A DNA stretch of 43,334 nt from Candidatus Babelota bacterium (GTDB taxonomy: Bacteria; Babelota; Babeliae; Babelales; Vermiphilaceae). The translations under genes were made by a program, and so were the position numbers. Positions within the stretch are counted from its first letter, which is position 1, and every line of letters begins with the position of its first letter. Where the stretch lies: contig RXKB01000033.1 of NCBI GenBank assembly GCA_003963225.1, positions 1-43,334 of the forward strand. The letters are read 5' to 3'. The notes beneath the pieces are model-generated. The model was not told where the DNA came from and did no database searches. It saw only the letters and a list, made by a program, of their open reading frames with translations. Positions 8,007-15,960 of the stretch are shown here, in pieces.

Positions 8007-8330
8007 ATGGTCACACCGAAGTTCTATACGGTGCTGGCCGACAACTTCAACTACATAGCTCACTTCAGCTCGAATCCTGCAAACCTGCAGCTGCTAGATG
8101 AAGTAGAGTTTAACACTCTCACACATAACGGGCGGATTTGCGCCGTGGGGTGCCGTAAGATCAGATCCTGTTCTGATCCTAAACTGTTAAAATTTATTAT
8201 GGGACTGGCTGATGTACCAGTTGTAAAACAAGTTAATCAGGCAGAACTCATTCGCCTGTTTAGCGTTAATGCTAAATTTGAGGTACTACACGCCCTACCT
8301 AACCAATGTTTCGCTATCTTACTGGAATAA
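8007..8330 (+). CDS. Hypothetical small protein
   Basis: A 107-residue protein with no signal or membrane helix; beta-alpha composition (PKFYTVLADNFNYIAHFSS, GRICAVGCRKIRSC). Start chosen at ATG 8007 because a purine-rich AGAAAGGA lies about 9 bases upstream; ATG 7986 is an alternative, and the TTG at 7950 lies in the terminator hairpin. It overlaps the second glucosaminidase by 25 bases. Not recognised. Confidence 0.5.
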   Translation: MVTPKFYTVLADNFNYIAHFSSNPANLQLLDEVEFNTLTHNGRICAVGCRKIRSCSDPKLLKFIMGLADVPVVKQVNQAELIRLFSVNAKFEVLHALPNQCFAILLE

Positions 8331-8947
8331 TTTCTTGGATATTCCAGTTTCTATTCATATTTTTGTGCGTCGCAACCGTTAAAAGCGGGTGCCGCGTAAT
8401 AGAAAATGTCGAGAATGGCATACAAAGTGAAGTAACACTCACTAAAGTAGAGACTTTTTCGATGGGAGCGACCTTAGATGATCGCCTACTCCCTATGGGA
8501 GAAGATTCTGACTCTTTAAAGAGAGACTACATTGACAGGTATTTGACGATTGCTCTTGAAGAACAAGAGGAGCATCAGATACCAGCATCTATTACTCTAG
8601 CCCAAGGCTTACTAGAGTCTCGTTTTGGGACGTCCAAGTTAGCCATTCAAAACAACAATCATTTTGGTATAAAATGTTTCTTGCGGAGTTGTAAAAAGGG
8701 ACACTGTACCAACTTTACCGATGATACCCATAAAGACTTCTTTCGGAAGTTCAAGAGGGTAGAAGATTCATTCCATGCACATAGTGCGTTATTAAAGAAA
8801 CCTCTTTATAAGAGGTTGTTCCAATCTAAAAACTACAAAGATTGGGCCTACGGCTTACAAGCTTGCGGCTACGCTACTGATCCTCACTATGCCGAGAAAC
8901 TCATAAACACAATCGAAACATATCGGCTTCATCAATATGACAAATAA
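8306..8947 (+). CDS. Second GH73-like glucosaminidase (paralogue)
   Basis: A 213-residue paralogue of the enzyme at 2144-2920. An N-terminal hydrophobic helix (about 6-24, GIISWIFQFLFIFLCVATV) serves as signal or anchor, followed by a short linker and the GH73-like domain. The same landmarks occur in the same order: SITLAQGLLESRFGTSKL, NNNHFGIKCF, C..C..GHC, DDTHKDFFRKF and ACGYATDPHY. The linker is shorter than in the first copy. Both should act on peptidoglycan in the periplasm; keeping two may mean use at entry and exit, or in different tissues of the wall. Division of labour is inference. Confidence 0.85.
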   Translation: MFRYLTGIISWIFQFLFIFLCVATVKSGCRVIENVENGIQSEVTLTKVETFSMGATLDDRLLPMGEDSDSLKRDYIDRYLTIALEEQEEHQIPASITLAQGLLESRFGTSKLAIQNNNHFGIKCFLRSCKKGHCTNFTDDTHKDFFRKFKRVEDSFHAHSALLKKPLYKRLFQSKNYKDWAYGLQACGYATDPHYAEKLINTIETYRLHQYDK

Positions 8948-8950
8948 AAT

Positions 8951-10351
8951 ATGCAAACAATCACCATCGCCCTCCCGTTCATCATTACGGGACTGGCGTT
9001 TCTCATCGTGTATCTTGTCGAGCGGTCGAAATTAAAGGCCCTCAACACGATCGCCAAGGCCCAAAACGTTGTGGCACACCGAAATGACGATATGTCGGTG
9101 AACGCCCAAATGATTAACTTCGCTTTCGGGCGAAACATCCTTGCCGAACCGTTCTTCAACCAGCTCGGTATTCAGCCGATCGACCACATCCATTCTGCCA
9201 CTACGTCGGACACTTACTTCAGCTCCAGCTCGGGGCACAGTACGCTGACCGGTCGTAGCTACCGTATGCCGATCAAAATCAACGGGACAGACGCGTTTCT
9301 GGCCTTCACCAAAGTGGAGAGTGACGAAAAATGGCTACTGAATGACAGCCCGGCAGACAGCTACGCCGTAGACGGCAAACTCGCTATTATTACGGATCTT
9401 CAAGTTCAGATTGATGTCACAGCAGCGCCGAGTCTGACCGCAGCAGACAATATGTTGACTACACTCAACGAGATCTGCGAAAGCTGTCGGGTACGTCGGG
9501 TACCACCAGTCGACACCAAGGAAAAGAACCTGGTAGACTTCCACGAACTGGTGGAAAGTGGTGGCTACAAGAAGTTCCGTGCCGTGCCGCGTCCTGCCAC
9601 GATTCTCCCGAACGACCTGCTCAGGGCGTCATTCTCCCCTGCCTCTGTTACGGCTGGTGGGAAAACGCAAAAATTCACGATGGATCTCCTTCTACCATTC
9701 TTGGTGGAAATGCTCCAAGAGGGCAAAAACATCGTGATCGGCGGCCGTACCGGGGTGGGTAAAACCACGCTTGCCACCAACATCCTGTACTCGCTCATGA
9801 AGGGCAAAAGTGACGATTTTTCCGTCGTCCGCCTCTCTGAGACCGCAATGAAGCAAATGCAGGAGCCCGATGCCCGCAACGCTCTGCTGGAACTCGCAAA
9901 CGACGCGCAGATCCGCTTCTTCTACGACGAAGCCCAATCTGCTGGTGACACCACTCCTCTCCTTGAGTTGATGGATGGTGCCGGCAAACTCCCGGGTTCT
10001 GCTGTACTCGCAGTGATCGACACCGCACATGACATCCCGCCGCAGCTTTTGCGCCAGGGTCGTGCGGACATTTACATCGAGCTGCACCCGCTGGAGCTGT
10101 CGCAAGCAAACCAGCTGAAGAACATCATCATGAACTCTACCAGCTTCGATACTGACAAGTACCAAAAGGCTCTGACGGCCGATAATGTCAGTGTCGACCG
10201 TTCCATTCCGACGCCCGCTAACACGATTGCTCTTTGCGATGTGTGGGCTTGCGCGCGCACTACGAGTGAGGAAAATCTCCTCGAAAAACTCATGAAGCGT
10301 GCCAATCAGCCGCGACCTGCCAAGGCTGACATCAACGCCATAAAAGTATAA
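8951..10351 (+). CDS. Membrane-anchored VirB11/PilT-like ATPase
   Basis: A 466-residue protein with an N-terminal membrane helix (about 3-22, TIALPFIITGLAFLIVYLVE), a central domain of about 240 residues, and a RecA-like ATPase core of the secretion/pilus ATPase kind. Walker A is GGRTGVGKTT (about 262-271), a Walker-B-like strand is IRFFYDEAQS (about 320), and AVLAVIDTAHD resembles the His box of VirB11/PilT. The layout (N-terminal domain, then ATPase) matches that superfamily, but a TM at the N-terminus is atypical. Codon use is GC-rich, suggesting strong expression. A cytoplasmic motor at the inner membrane is inferred; no pilus or secretion partners are recognised nearby. Confidence 0.75.
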   Translation: MQTITIALPFIITGLAFLIVYLVERSKLKALNTIAKAQNVVAHRNDDMSVNAQMINFAFGRNILAEPFFNQLGIQPIDHIHSATTSDTYFSSSSGHSTLTGRSYRMPIKINGTDAFLAFTKVESDEKWLLNDSPADSYAVDGKLAIITDLQVQIDVTAAPSLTAADNMLTTLNEICESCRVRRVPPVDTKEKNLVDFHELVESGGYKKFRAVPRPATILPNDLLRASFSPASVTAGGKTQKFTMDLLLPFLVEMLQEGKNIVIGGRTGVGKTTLATNILYSLMKGKSDDFSVVRLSETAMKQMQEPDARNALLELANDAQIRFFYDEAQSAGDTTPLLELMDGAGKLPGSAVLAVIDTAHDIPPQLLRQGRADIYIELHPLELSQANQLKNIIMNSTSFDTDKYQKALTADNVSVDRSIPTPANTIALCDVWACARTTSEENLLEKLMKRANQPRPAKADINAIKV

Positions 10352-10353
10352 AT

Positions 10354-10854
10354 ATGGTAGGCTTTAATGCAGGAGACAAGATCCCGGAGTTGTTAAAAGG
10401 TAAAATGGTCAAGCCAACCAAACCTTTGACAACTCTGGGCATTGTCGAGGCGGATATCAATGGGGTAAAAGTATATCTGCCTTTCAGCTTGTTTAACGTA
10501 GACCCTAACGATTCAGCCGCCGTAGGGTCTGTCATGAACCCCGAAGGTGTCCTTTTTAAACAAGGATGGCGAGCTGAAGATGTATTCGCTAATTGTGTAG
10601 CCACCCACTTTACCGTCAGGCTTGCCAAGAAAGGCGGACCTGACTGGGATAAACTCAAAGTACTTGATAGTGACGTCCCGCTTAGCGATCTAAAAACAAA
10701 CGAGTGTAAAATAATTAAGAAAGAGGCATTTTCCTCAAGTTTCCGAAAATTATACAAACGACAGCGGTCCTCTAATAACAGGATTTTGGCCCATGTATTC
10801 ATGGAGCACCCTAGCGGACTCTGGTTATCTTTACCAGTGGACTGTTTTGACTGA
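10354..10854 (+). CDS. Hypothetical protein
   Basis: A 166-residue soluble protein beginning two bases after the ATPase stop. The N-terminal half contains beta-type stretches (GIVEADINGVKVYLPFSLF); the C-terminal half is basic (FRKLYKRQRSSNN). No signal peptide. The close spacing suggests co-translation with the ATPase. Family not recognised. Confidence 0.6.
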   Translation: MVGFNAGDKIPELLKGKMVKPTKPLTTLGIVEADINGVKVYLPFSLFNVDPNDSAAVGSVMNPEGVLFKQGWRAEDVFANCVATHFTVRLAKKGGPDWDKLKVLDSDVPLSDLKTNECKIIKKEAFSSSFRKLYKRQRSSNNRILAHVFMEHPSGLWLSLPVDCFD

Positions 10855-10856
10855 CA

Positions 10857-11504
10857 ATGATTAAGTATCTCTATATATTCTTAGCATTACTACTCGTCGC
10901 TTGCAACCGGGGTCCCAAAATGACTCCTGAGGAAGTGAGGGCGAAAGCAGACAGTATCCGAAACGTCTACGGGACGTCCAAGGCTACTACTGACACTGTT
11001 ACGGCTACTCCGTCTACCTCGCGTTTTGAGTTCAAAACTCAATACATGAAGGACACGGATGGTCGTTTCTACAACAGACCTCTAACTTACATATTTCAGA
11101 CTCCCCTTGAAAAAGGGTCTGAAATTACTGTTGTTGGGGGCTCATGTGATCTTACTTATGCTGTTACGGGTGAAGTCCATAAGACGGACAATACCATATC
11201 CTTTACAGCATTTACAGAGTTCAATCAGTGGTTCTCCTCTTCGGAGATACAGCGAGTAAAAGTAACCGTTTACTTTAAAGGAGAAGAGATTTCCCAGATT
11301 AAGGTGAATGGGAGAAATTACTACGCAGAGATGCCAGAGATATCTCCTTCTTCGCCAGCCTCTGTCATTGTTTACAAAGTGCTCCCTAAAGATACGCCTA
11401 GCGGAATCGCTCGTAAAAAGAGCGTAAGCGTTGAATGTGTCTTGAAGGCGCTAAACGGTAAACAACTACAGGCAGGCCAAACGCTAAAAATCGAATGCCG
11501 ATGA
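10857..11504 (+). CDS. Predicted lipoprotein
   Basis: A 215-residue protein with a type II signal peptide: MIKYLYIFLALLLVACN, lipobox LVAC, predicted lipidated Cys about residue 16. A Ser/Thr-rich linker follows, then a beta-rich domain (TYIFQTPLEKGSEITVVGGS, VKVTVYFKGEEISQIKVNG). It would be anchored in the host envelope facing the periplasm or surface. Phage lipoproteins can act in superinfection exclusion, but nothing here proves that. Gene order (ATPase, unknown, lipoprotein) puts it in the envelope cluster. Confidence 0.75.
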   Translation: MIKYLYIFLALLLVACNRGPKMTPEEVRAKADSIRNVYGTSKATTDTVTATPSTSRFEFKTQYMKDTDGRFYNRPLTYIFQTPLEKGSEITVVGGSCDLTYAVTGEVHKTDNTISFTAFTEFNQWFSSSEIQRVKVTVYFKGEEISQIKVNGRNYYAEMPEISPSSPASVIVYKVLPKDTPSGIARKKSVSVECVLKALNGKQLQAGQTLKIECR

Positions 11505-11794
11505 CGCGAGAAAATGCGTTTCAGTACTTAGAGACACTCCGCGTAGAAGAGGAACTCCTCATTGAGGATATCCTGCAAGGAGTCGTGGAAGAAAACCAAA
11601 CGGAGCCCGTACAACGCCGTCGCAAAAAGTATCCTCGCGAGAGGGTTATAAAAGCCCGGCGCTTGATGGCGTTCTTTAAAGATGAAGTAAACCTGCAACT
11701 CTCGGTAAAGGAAGACCCCTGCAAATGGCGCGGGGCTTACGAATACTGGGCAAACATTGTTAGGCACTATGAAGGGCGGAAGTCTCGAAAATGA
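11501..11794 (+). CDS. Hypothetical basic helical protein
   Basis: A 97-residue, almost fully helical protein with an acidic first half (RVEEELLIEDILQGVVEE) and a basic second half (RRRKKYPRERVIKARR). The ATG at 11501 overlaps the lipoprotein stop (ATGA); the ATG at 11495 is equally in frame. It overlaps the next gene by 26 bases. No recognised family. Confidence 0.55.
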   Translation: MTRENAFQYLETLRVEEELLIEDILQGVVEENQTEPVQRRRKKYPRERVIKARRLMAFFKDEVNLQLSVKEDPCKWRGAYEYWANIVRHYEGRKSRK

Positions 11795-12155
11795 CCTGCG
11801 TCTGCAGTACCTCATCGTAGTGGTACTCGGTCGGATAGCTCTCGATAAAATTAGTACCGTGGACGAATTACTCGATTGTGTCCTGGACGTGTTCCCAATG
11901 ACTTTCTACAGTCAATTGAGAGAACATACTACTCCGAAGGCGGGTAAACACACTGTTTACTGCTGTTATCTTTACGCAAACAAGGAGGCAAAGCCTCCGT
12001 TTAACACCAAAATGGAGAATGGTGCAAACTCCTCCATAGGCTACGAAGGAAGAAACCGCTCGGGCGTAACAGCCCGCAGACAGGTGCTAAAAAACTTTTT
12101 GTCTTGGTGCGAAAGCGCCGGCATTACTTTTGAAAACCTCAATAAACTATGCTGA
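11769..12155 (+). CDS. Hypothetical protein
   Basis: A 128-residue protein, helical at the start (LRLQYLIVVVLGRIALDKIS; hydrophobic but with charges, so probably a buried helix rather than TM) and basic towards the end (GRNRSGVTARRQVLKNFLSW). Alternative ATG at 11757. Ends with a 7-base overlap with the next gene. Not recognised. Confidence 0.5.
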   Translation: MKGGSLENDLRLQYLIVVVLGRIALDKISTVDELLDCVLDVFPMTFYSQLREHTTPKAGKHTVYCCYLYANKEAKPPFNTKMENGANSSIGYEGRNRSGVTARRQVLKNFLSWCESAGITFENLNKLC

Positions 12156-12724
12156 CTTCCATTCTATTCATCCCCACGAGGTCAGATGAAACAGCCTCTT
12201 TACTAGACGTTATCTCAGGAGCGAACTTTACGGCCCGTTTGTTGCTCCCCAACACGGGCCCTGCTAACGAGAGCATTATGATCGTACCACACACTGGTGG
12301 ATATAACCTGTCCACCATTGGCTGCTCAAACATGAAATTGCCGAATAGTGTATATCCGAGCCAAGACCAATATGTCGAACGCTTCGTCGTACATTCGTTG
12401 GAGCAATTTGCCAAAAAGGAGATAGTCATAGTGGGGCTTGGTTCGTCCGCCGCGCTAATTTATGACTACCTGCTTGGTGGAAAGCTTCAGATGGCTGGAA
12501 ACGAAGTATTACCTGTACCAGACACAACGAAGGCTCAGTTTTTGAAGGAGCCTTTTCCTCACTTCATCGCTGCTCACCCATCCGGGGCCACTTTGATAGG
12601 GATCTCCTCCCATTATATGCTCCGCCCGGAGCATCTCGAGTATTGCTCGACCGTTTTTCCGGCCCCAAAGGCCCAAAAGGGCACTGAGGAAGGCGACGTC
12701 AACGCCTTTGGAATTCTGGTATAG
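12149..12724 (+). CDS. Hypothetical protein, faint UDG-fold resemblance
   Basis: A 191-residue soluble protein. Two segments occur in the order found in uracil-DNA glycosylase superfamily proteins: a hydrophobic strand plus helix EIVIVGLGSSAALIYDYLLG, followed later by FIAAHPSG, like the HPS motif. The N-terminal catalytic motif of UDGs is not evident (MIVPHTGGYNLSTIG is the nearest region). I regard the link as a hypothesis only. It is the last gene before the promoter region at 12750-12821. Confidence 0.55.
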   Translation: MLTSILFIPTRSDETASLLDVISGANFTARLLLPNTGPANESIMIVPHTGGYNLSTIGCSNMKLPNSVYPSQDQYVERFVVHSLEQFAKKEIVIVGLGSSAALIYDYLLGGKLQMAGNEVLPVPDTTKAQFLKEPFPHFIAAHPSGATLIGISSHYMLRPEHLEYCSTVFPAPKAQKGTEEGDVNAFGILV

Positions 12725-12749
12725 GTTAGAGTGTTAGGTCTTGAAATTT

Positions 12750-12821
12750 CTAGGTATTTAGTTGGGGAATATGATGAACTGTAGTATCTTTACATCATCT
12801 GTTAACCAATTAAATACCTAG
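12750..12821 (+). repeat. 16-bp inverted repeat around a promoter
   Basis: The 16-mer CTAGGTATTTAGTTGG (12750-12765) and CCAATTAAATACCTAG (12806-12821) are reverse complements except for one base. They flank a 40-base interval holding the -7-type element of the predicted promoter. This is either an operator pair or the arms of a long hairpin. Confidence 0.8.
12762..12792 (+). promoter_or_regulatory. Bacteroides-type promoter
   Basis: TTGG at 12762-12765 and TATCTTTA at 12785-12792 resemble the Bacteroidetes sigma-ABfr consensus (TTTG at -33 and TAnnTTTG at -7) with a spacing of about 19 bases. It sits in a clear intergenic gap upstream of the small gene starting at 12851, and within the inverted repeat, so repression by a bound protein is plausible. 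Confidence 0.55.
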
Positions 12822-12850
12822 TTATTTTGATACGGAAAATCGAACCGTGG

Positions 12851-13138
12851 ATGTCGACTTATATACACGGTAAAAATCTCATGGTCCTGCGTCGTAAATC
12901 CGACAAGATGGCCTTAAACGTGTCCTATACTGAAGACGGTCTTAAATGGACTGCTAATAAGTTGGGGCGCGCTCTCTTTTATAAGAGAGCTTTTATCTCT
13001 CAAGGAAAGTTTATTGGGGATTTAACACCCTCAAGTAATGTGTACGTAGAGAGATTCTACCCTACAAGTCCCCCTGGGGCGAGTAAGGATTATGTCGCGG
13101 CAGAGTGCACGTGGCTTACCAAAGCTTTAGTACTCTGA
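12851..13138 (+). CDS. Hypothetical small basic protein
   Basis: A 95-residue protein, rich in Lys, Tyr and Ser, with a beta-like N-terminal half (NLMVLRRKSDKMALNVSYTE). It is the first gene downstream of the predicted promoter and inverted repeat. ATG 12851 is preferred over the in-frame TTG at 12827, which lies just behind the repeat. Its position suggests an early or regulated phage product; family unknown. Confidence 0.55.
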   Translation: MSTYIHGKNLMVLRRKSDKMALNVSYTEDGLKWTANKLGRALFYKRAFISQGKFIGDLTPSSNVYVERFYPTSPPGASKDYVAAECTWLTKALVL

Positions 13139-13192
13139 CATTAATCAAGTGTCTAGACCGTATGACACACGTGAATAACTAAACTTAAAAGT

Positions 13193-13417
13193 ATGCGAAA
13201 ATTCATAGCCCCGATTGTCGTGGGCATTGCATTACTCTTCTCTTCTATTACAATGGTCCGTCAAGAAAAGTTGATCTACAAAGTCAACCAGTTGCAGGGC
13301 CAGAATACTGCACTAGAGATGTCGATTGCTGAGCAACAGCTTGCAATTGATACTCTGCAGTCAAAGGTTGACACTCTAACCAAGATTCACCCTTGGAAGA
13401 GCTTTAAATCTCGTTGA
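13193..13417 (+). CDS. Spanin-like membrane coiled-coil protein
   Basis: A 74-residue protein with an N-terminal membrane helix (about 4-20, FIAPIVVGIALLFSSIT) and then a heptad-like helix (VNQLQGQNTALEMSIAEQQL) running almost to the end. This is the layout of an inner-membrane spanin (Rz-like): N-in anchor and periplasmic coiled coil. The next gene encodes an M15-type peptidase, so a lysis cassette is plausible. No outer-membrane spanin partner is evident next to it. Confidence 0.6.
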   Translation: MRKFIAPIVVGIALLFSSITMVRQEKLIYKVNQLQGQNTALEMSIAEQQLAIDTLQSKVDTLTKIHPWKSFKSR

Positions 13418-13450
13418 AGAGAAAAAGGGCTCTGTGCGTCAGGTACGTTT

Positions 13451-13801
13451 ATGGGGTTTCTACTTTATTGTCCCGTAGACACTGCTATTTGCTCTTCATT
13501 TAAGCAAGTCTTAGCAGAATACCCTGGGCCTGCAGCTCGAGTGAACTCACTCAAAAGGGGTTACAACAGCTCGTCCAAGCACTATACTGGTAAAGCGATA
13601 GACCTTGAGTTTTCTCACGAAGTGATTGAATTCTTGGTATCTGAAGCTGGCCAAAAGTGGTTGGTAGATAACGGTTTAACCTTCTATATTGAAGGAAAGC
13701 CGGGGTCGAAGCGAGTATCCAAGTACTTAAGGGCACCGTATTCCAGATTTGTGTTTTTTAACCCGTCTGCTACTGGTGACCATATTCACATAAATGCTTA
13801 A
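13451..13801 (+). CDS. M15-type peptidoglycan peptidase (endolysin-like)
   Basis: A 116-residue protein with the zinc-ligand pattern of peptidase family M15 (D-Ala-D-Ala carboxypeptidase/L-Ala-D-Glu endopeptidase): SKHYTGKAID supplies His and Asp (about 44 and 51) and the C-terminal GDHIHINA supplies the final His. It is short and lacks a signal peptide, typical for phage endolysins that leave the cytoplasm by a holin. With the spanin-like gene it would attack the host wall at lysis. A terminator follows at once. Confidence 0.75.
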   Translation: MGFLLYCPVDTAICSSFKQVLAEYPGPAARVNSLKRGYNSSSKHYTGKAIDLEFSHEVIEFLVSEAGQKWLVDNGLTFYIEGKPGSKRVSKYLRAPYSRFVFFNPSATGDHIHINA

Positions 13802-13807
13802 ATTTGT

Positions 13808-13842
13808 GGGCGGTTCATAAAAAAGAGCCGCCCCTTATTTTA
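13808..13842 (+). terminator. Intrinsic terminator before polA
   Basis: GGGCGGTTC (13808-13816) pairs with GAGCCGCCC (13825-13833), with one G-T pair and an A-rich loop, then a T-rich tail CTTATTTTATT. It ends the lysis-gene transcript and lies just before the polA ATG at 13845. Confidence 0.85.
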
Positions 13843-13844
13843 TT

Positions 13845-15123
13845 ATGAGATATCTAGTTGCACCATACACTGTTAAGGGATTCACCAACATATCCCTGCT
13901 AGCCGCGCAAGGTTTACTGCGTCGGCATAAGTTACTAGCAATAGACACCGAGACTCAAGGTGATAAAATTGTTATGCTCCAGTTGGGTAATGCTGACTTT
14001 CAAGTCGCGATTGATTGTAGATATGAAGATCCTACTACGCTGCTCCGTTCTTTGTGGAAGGTGAGATTCATCGGTCATAACATTAAGTATGACTACAAAA
14101 TGATTAAATCAAACTTCAGTGTTGTGCTCCCTAAAGTTAGGGATACAATGTTGGGGAGTATGATTCTAACTACTGGAATAGATACACCTAAGGGTTATCA
14201 CTCATTGGAACAGTGTGTGCGCAGATGGATAGATCCTCTTGCTTACACCAACCAAGGTAATCTGTTTCGTGTAGTAGCCACTAAGGACGTGCGTGCAGAA
14301 TTTGCTACACATAGTGGGGATTTTACAGAGGAGCAGCTCACATACGGTTTGTTAGACGTTGAGTATGCTTTTAGACTGTACTCTAAGGTTTACGAGCTGC
14401 TGAAGAGAGAGTCCTTGTTAAGAGTCTTCTGGCTAGAGAATGAGTTTAGTATGGTAGCTGGGGACCTAGAACTGAAAGGTTTGCCGTTCTCCTCTGAACA
14501 GTGGGTAGAGAACACTAAACTCACTAGTGAGAAGGTTCTAGAACATGAAACTAAACTAAAAGAGACTGCTGATATCAACTGGAACTCGCAAGCTCAAGTT
14601 CTCAAAGTATTCAAAGAGTTGGGACTAGAGCCTAGACTAGTAGATAAGGCCAAGAACATAGATAGGGAATCTGTATCCTCACTAGCTCTCGCATCTCTCA
14701 AAGGAGATCCTTTGGTTGACTACTATCTGGAGTTCAAGCGTTTGAAGAAGGCATTAACTTCTTACGGTCTTAAATTCCTGGAAAATGTGAACCCTAAAAC
14801 TAACAGGATTCACACTAACATATATCAGATTTTAGCTACTGGTAGAACTGCTTCGTCAGACATTAACGTACAGAATATACCAAGAGATAAAAGCTTTAGG
14901 GATTGTTTTCGCGCACCTAAAGACAAGACGCTCATTACTGCCGACTACTCCAATCAGGAAGTAAGAGTTCTAGCAGACTTGGCTCAAGACGAGAATATGA
15001 TTAGAGCGTGTCGTGACAGCGACGTGCACTTAGCAACTGCCAAGATAGCTTTTAACAATCCTCAGCTGAAGAAAGATTCGCAAGAGAGGCAGTACGCTAA
15101 GAGTATGAACTTTTTGATGGCGT
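13845..15123 (+). CDS. polA: DNA polymerase family A, exon 1 (split by intron)
   Basis: First 426 codons plus one base of a replicative family A DNA polymerase; join with 15391-15959 gives 616 codons including stop. It carries a 3'-5' proofreading domain: DTET (about 34), HNIKYD (about 78) and YGLLD (about 166). Polymerase motif A is ADYSNQEVRVLA (about 366). The exon ends inside motif B, RQYAKSMNFLMA, with the first base of the Tyr codon. Without splicing the frame stops two codons later, removing motif C. There is no 5' nuclease domain, as is common in phage. Its start follows a terminator. Confidence 0.93.
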
Positions 15124-15390
15124 AAACAACAAATAATGCGCAATTACGTGGAAACACGTAAATTAAAATCGGATGAATTCAGGGAAAGTCCAGTAATGGA
15201 TAACCCTGAGCCAAGCTTGTCCTAGGTTAAAGGGGACATGAAGGTGCAACGCATAGAAGGATGAGCCTAACAATAATTCCTTCCACGAGCGTCCGACTTC
15301 TTACCAGGTAAAGCTGAAGAAGATGATATATGCTGAGCTGCATAGTAATATGCAGAAATACGGATAAAAAGCCGTATGATAACACAACTG
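15124..15390 (+). ncRNA. Group I self-splicing intron in polA (267 nt)
   Basis: All main helices can be drawn. P1: exon GCGT, with the splice-site U, against GCGC (15138-15141). P2: TTACGTG-GAAA-CACGTAA (15144-15161). P3: TCGGA (15169)/TCCGA (15292). P4: CAGGG (15180)/CCCTG (15204). P5: TCCA-GTAA-TGGA (15189-15200). P6: TGTCC/GGACA. P7: GCATA (15251)/TATGC (15329). P7.1: GAAGGA/TCCTTC. P8: CTTC/GAAG. P9: CTGCATA-GTAA-TATGCAG (15338-15355). The conserved core CCTGAGCCAAGC is at 15204-15215. The intron ends in G 15390. P7.1 suggests subgroup IA. There is no homing endonuclease ORF. Confidence 0.95.
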
Positions 15391-15959
15391 ATGGGGGAGG
15401 AGCAACTAAGTTAGCTGCCGCATTTGGTATCCCTTTGTCGAAAGCCAAAGCACTCATTAAGATCTACTTTCTGCAGTTCCATAAACTCCCAGTCTTCTTT
15501 AAGAAGAGAGGACAGGAAGCTATGCAGGAAGGTTACATTCTAACAAACAACTTTATTAAGCGTCGTTCCTACATTCAAGAATTTGAGCGCTACACCCAAC
15601 TAAGAAACCTAATAACTAGATATGAGATAAACGGATGGCGACCTGTACCTGCTTGGTATAGGGAACTAGAGATGATTGAGTCGAGTATTCAGCGTAGGGC
15701 CCAGAATTACACCATTCAAGGTACAGCTGCTGATATGTCTAAATTAGCTGGCATCTTTTTACGTCGAAAAGCTATTAAAACTGGTTTGTTTGATGTACTT
15801 CTACTAATTCATGACGAATACATGGTAGAGTGTTATGAAAGGAATGCCCAAAAGGTTGCAAACATTGTCGAGGAGTGTATGCTCCTCGCTTCAAAATATT
15901 TCTTAACCCGTCTCTCCATACCGGCAGAGGCCAAAATCACTAAATCCTGGTCGAAATGA
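15391..15959 (+). CDS. polA: DNA polymerase family A, exon 2
   Basis: Second exon, starting with the last two bases of a Tyr codon (T from exon 1 + AT) so that spliced motif B reads R-x3-K-x3-F-x3-YG, the exact O-helix spacing of family A polymerases. It then encodes GGGATKLAAAFGI, the fingers and palm, and motif C LLIHDEYMVE (about residue 566), whose Asp is the second metal ligand. The protein totals 615 residues. An unspliced start inside the intron has no support. The stop is followed after one base by the ATG of the next gene. Confidence 0.93.
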
Positions 15960-15960
15960 C

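Noticed and set aside
13845..15959. Polymerase gene as a pseudogene broken by frameshift
   Set aside because: The insert has a full group I intron fold and exact splicing restores motif B and the frame.
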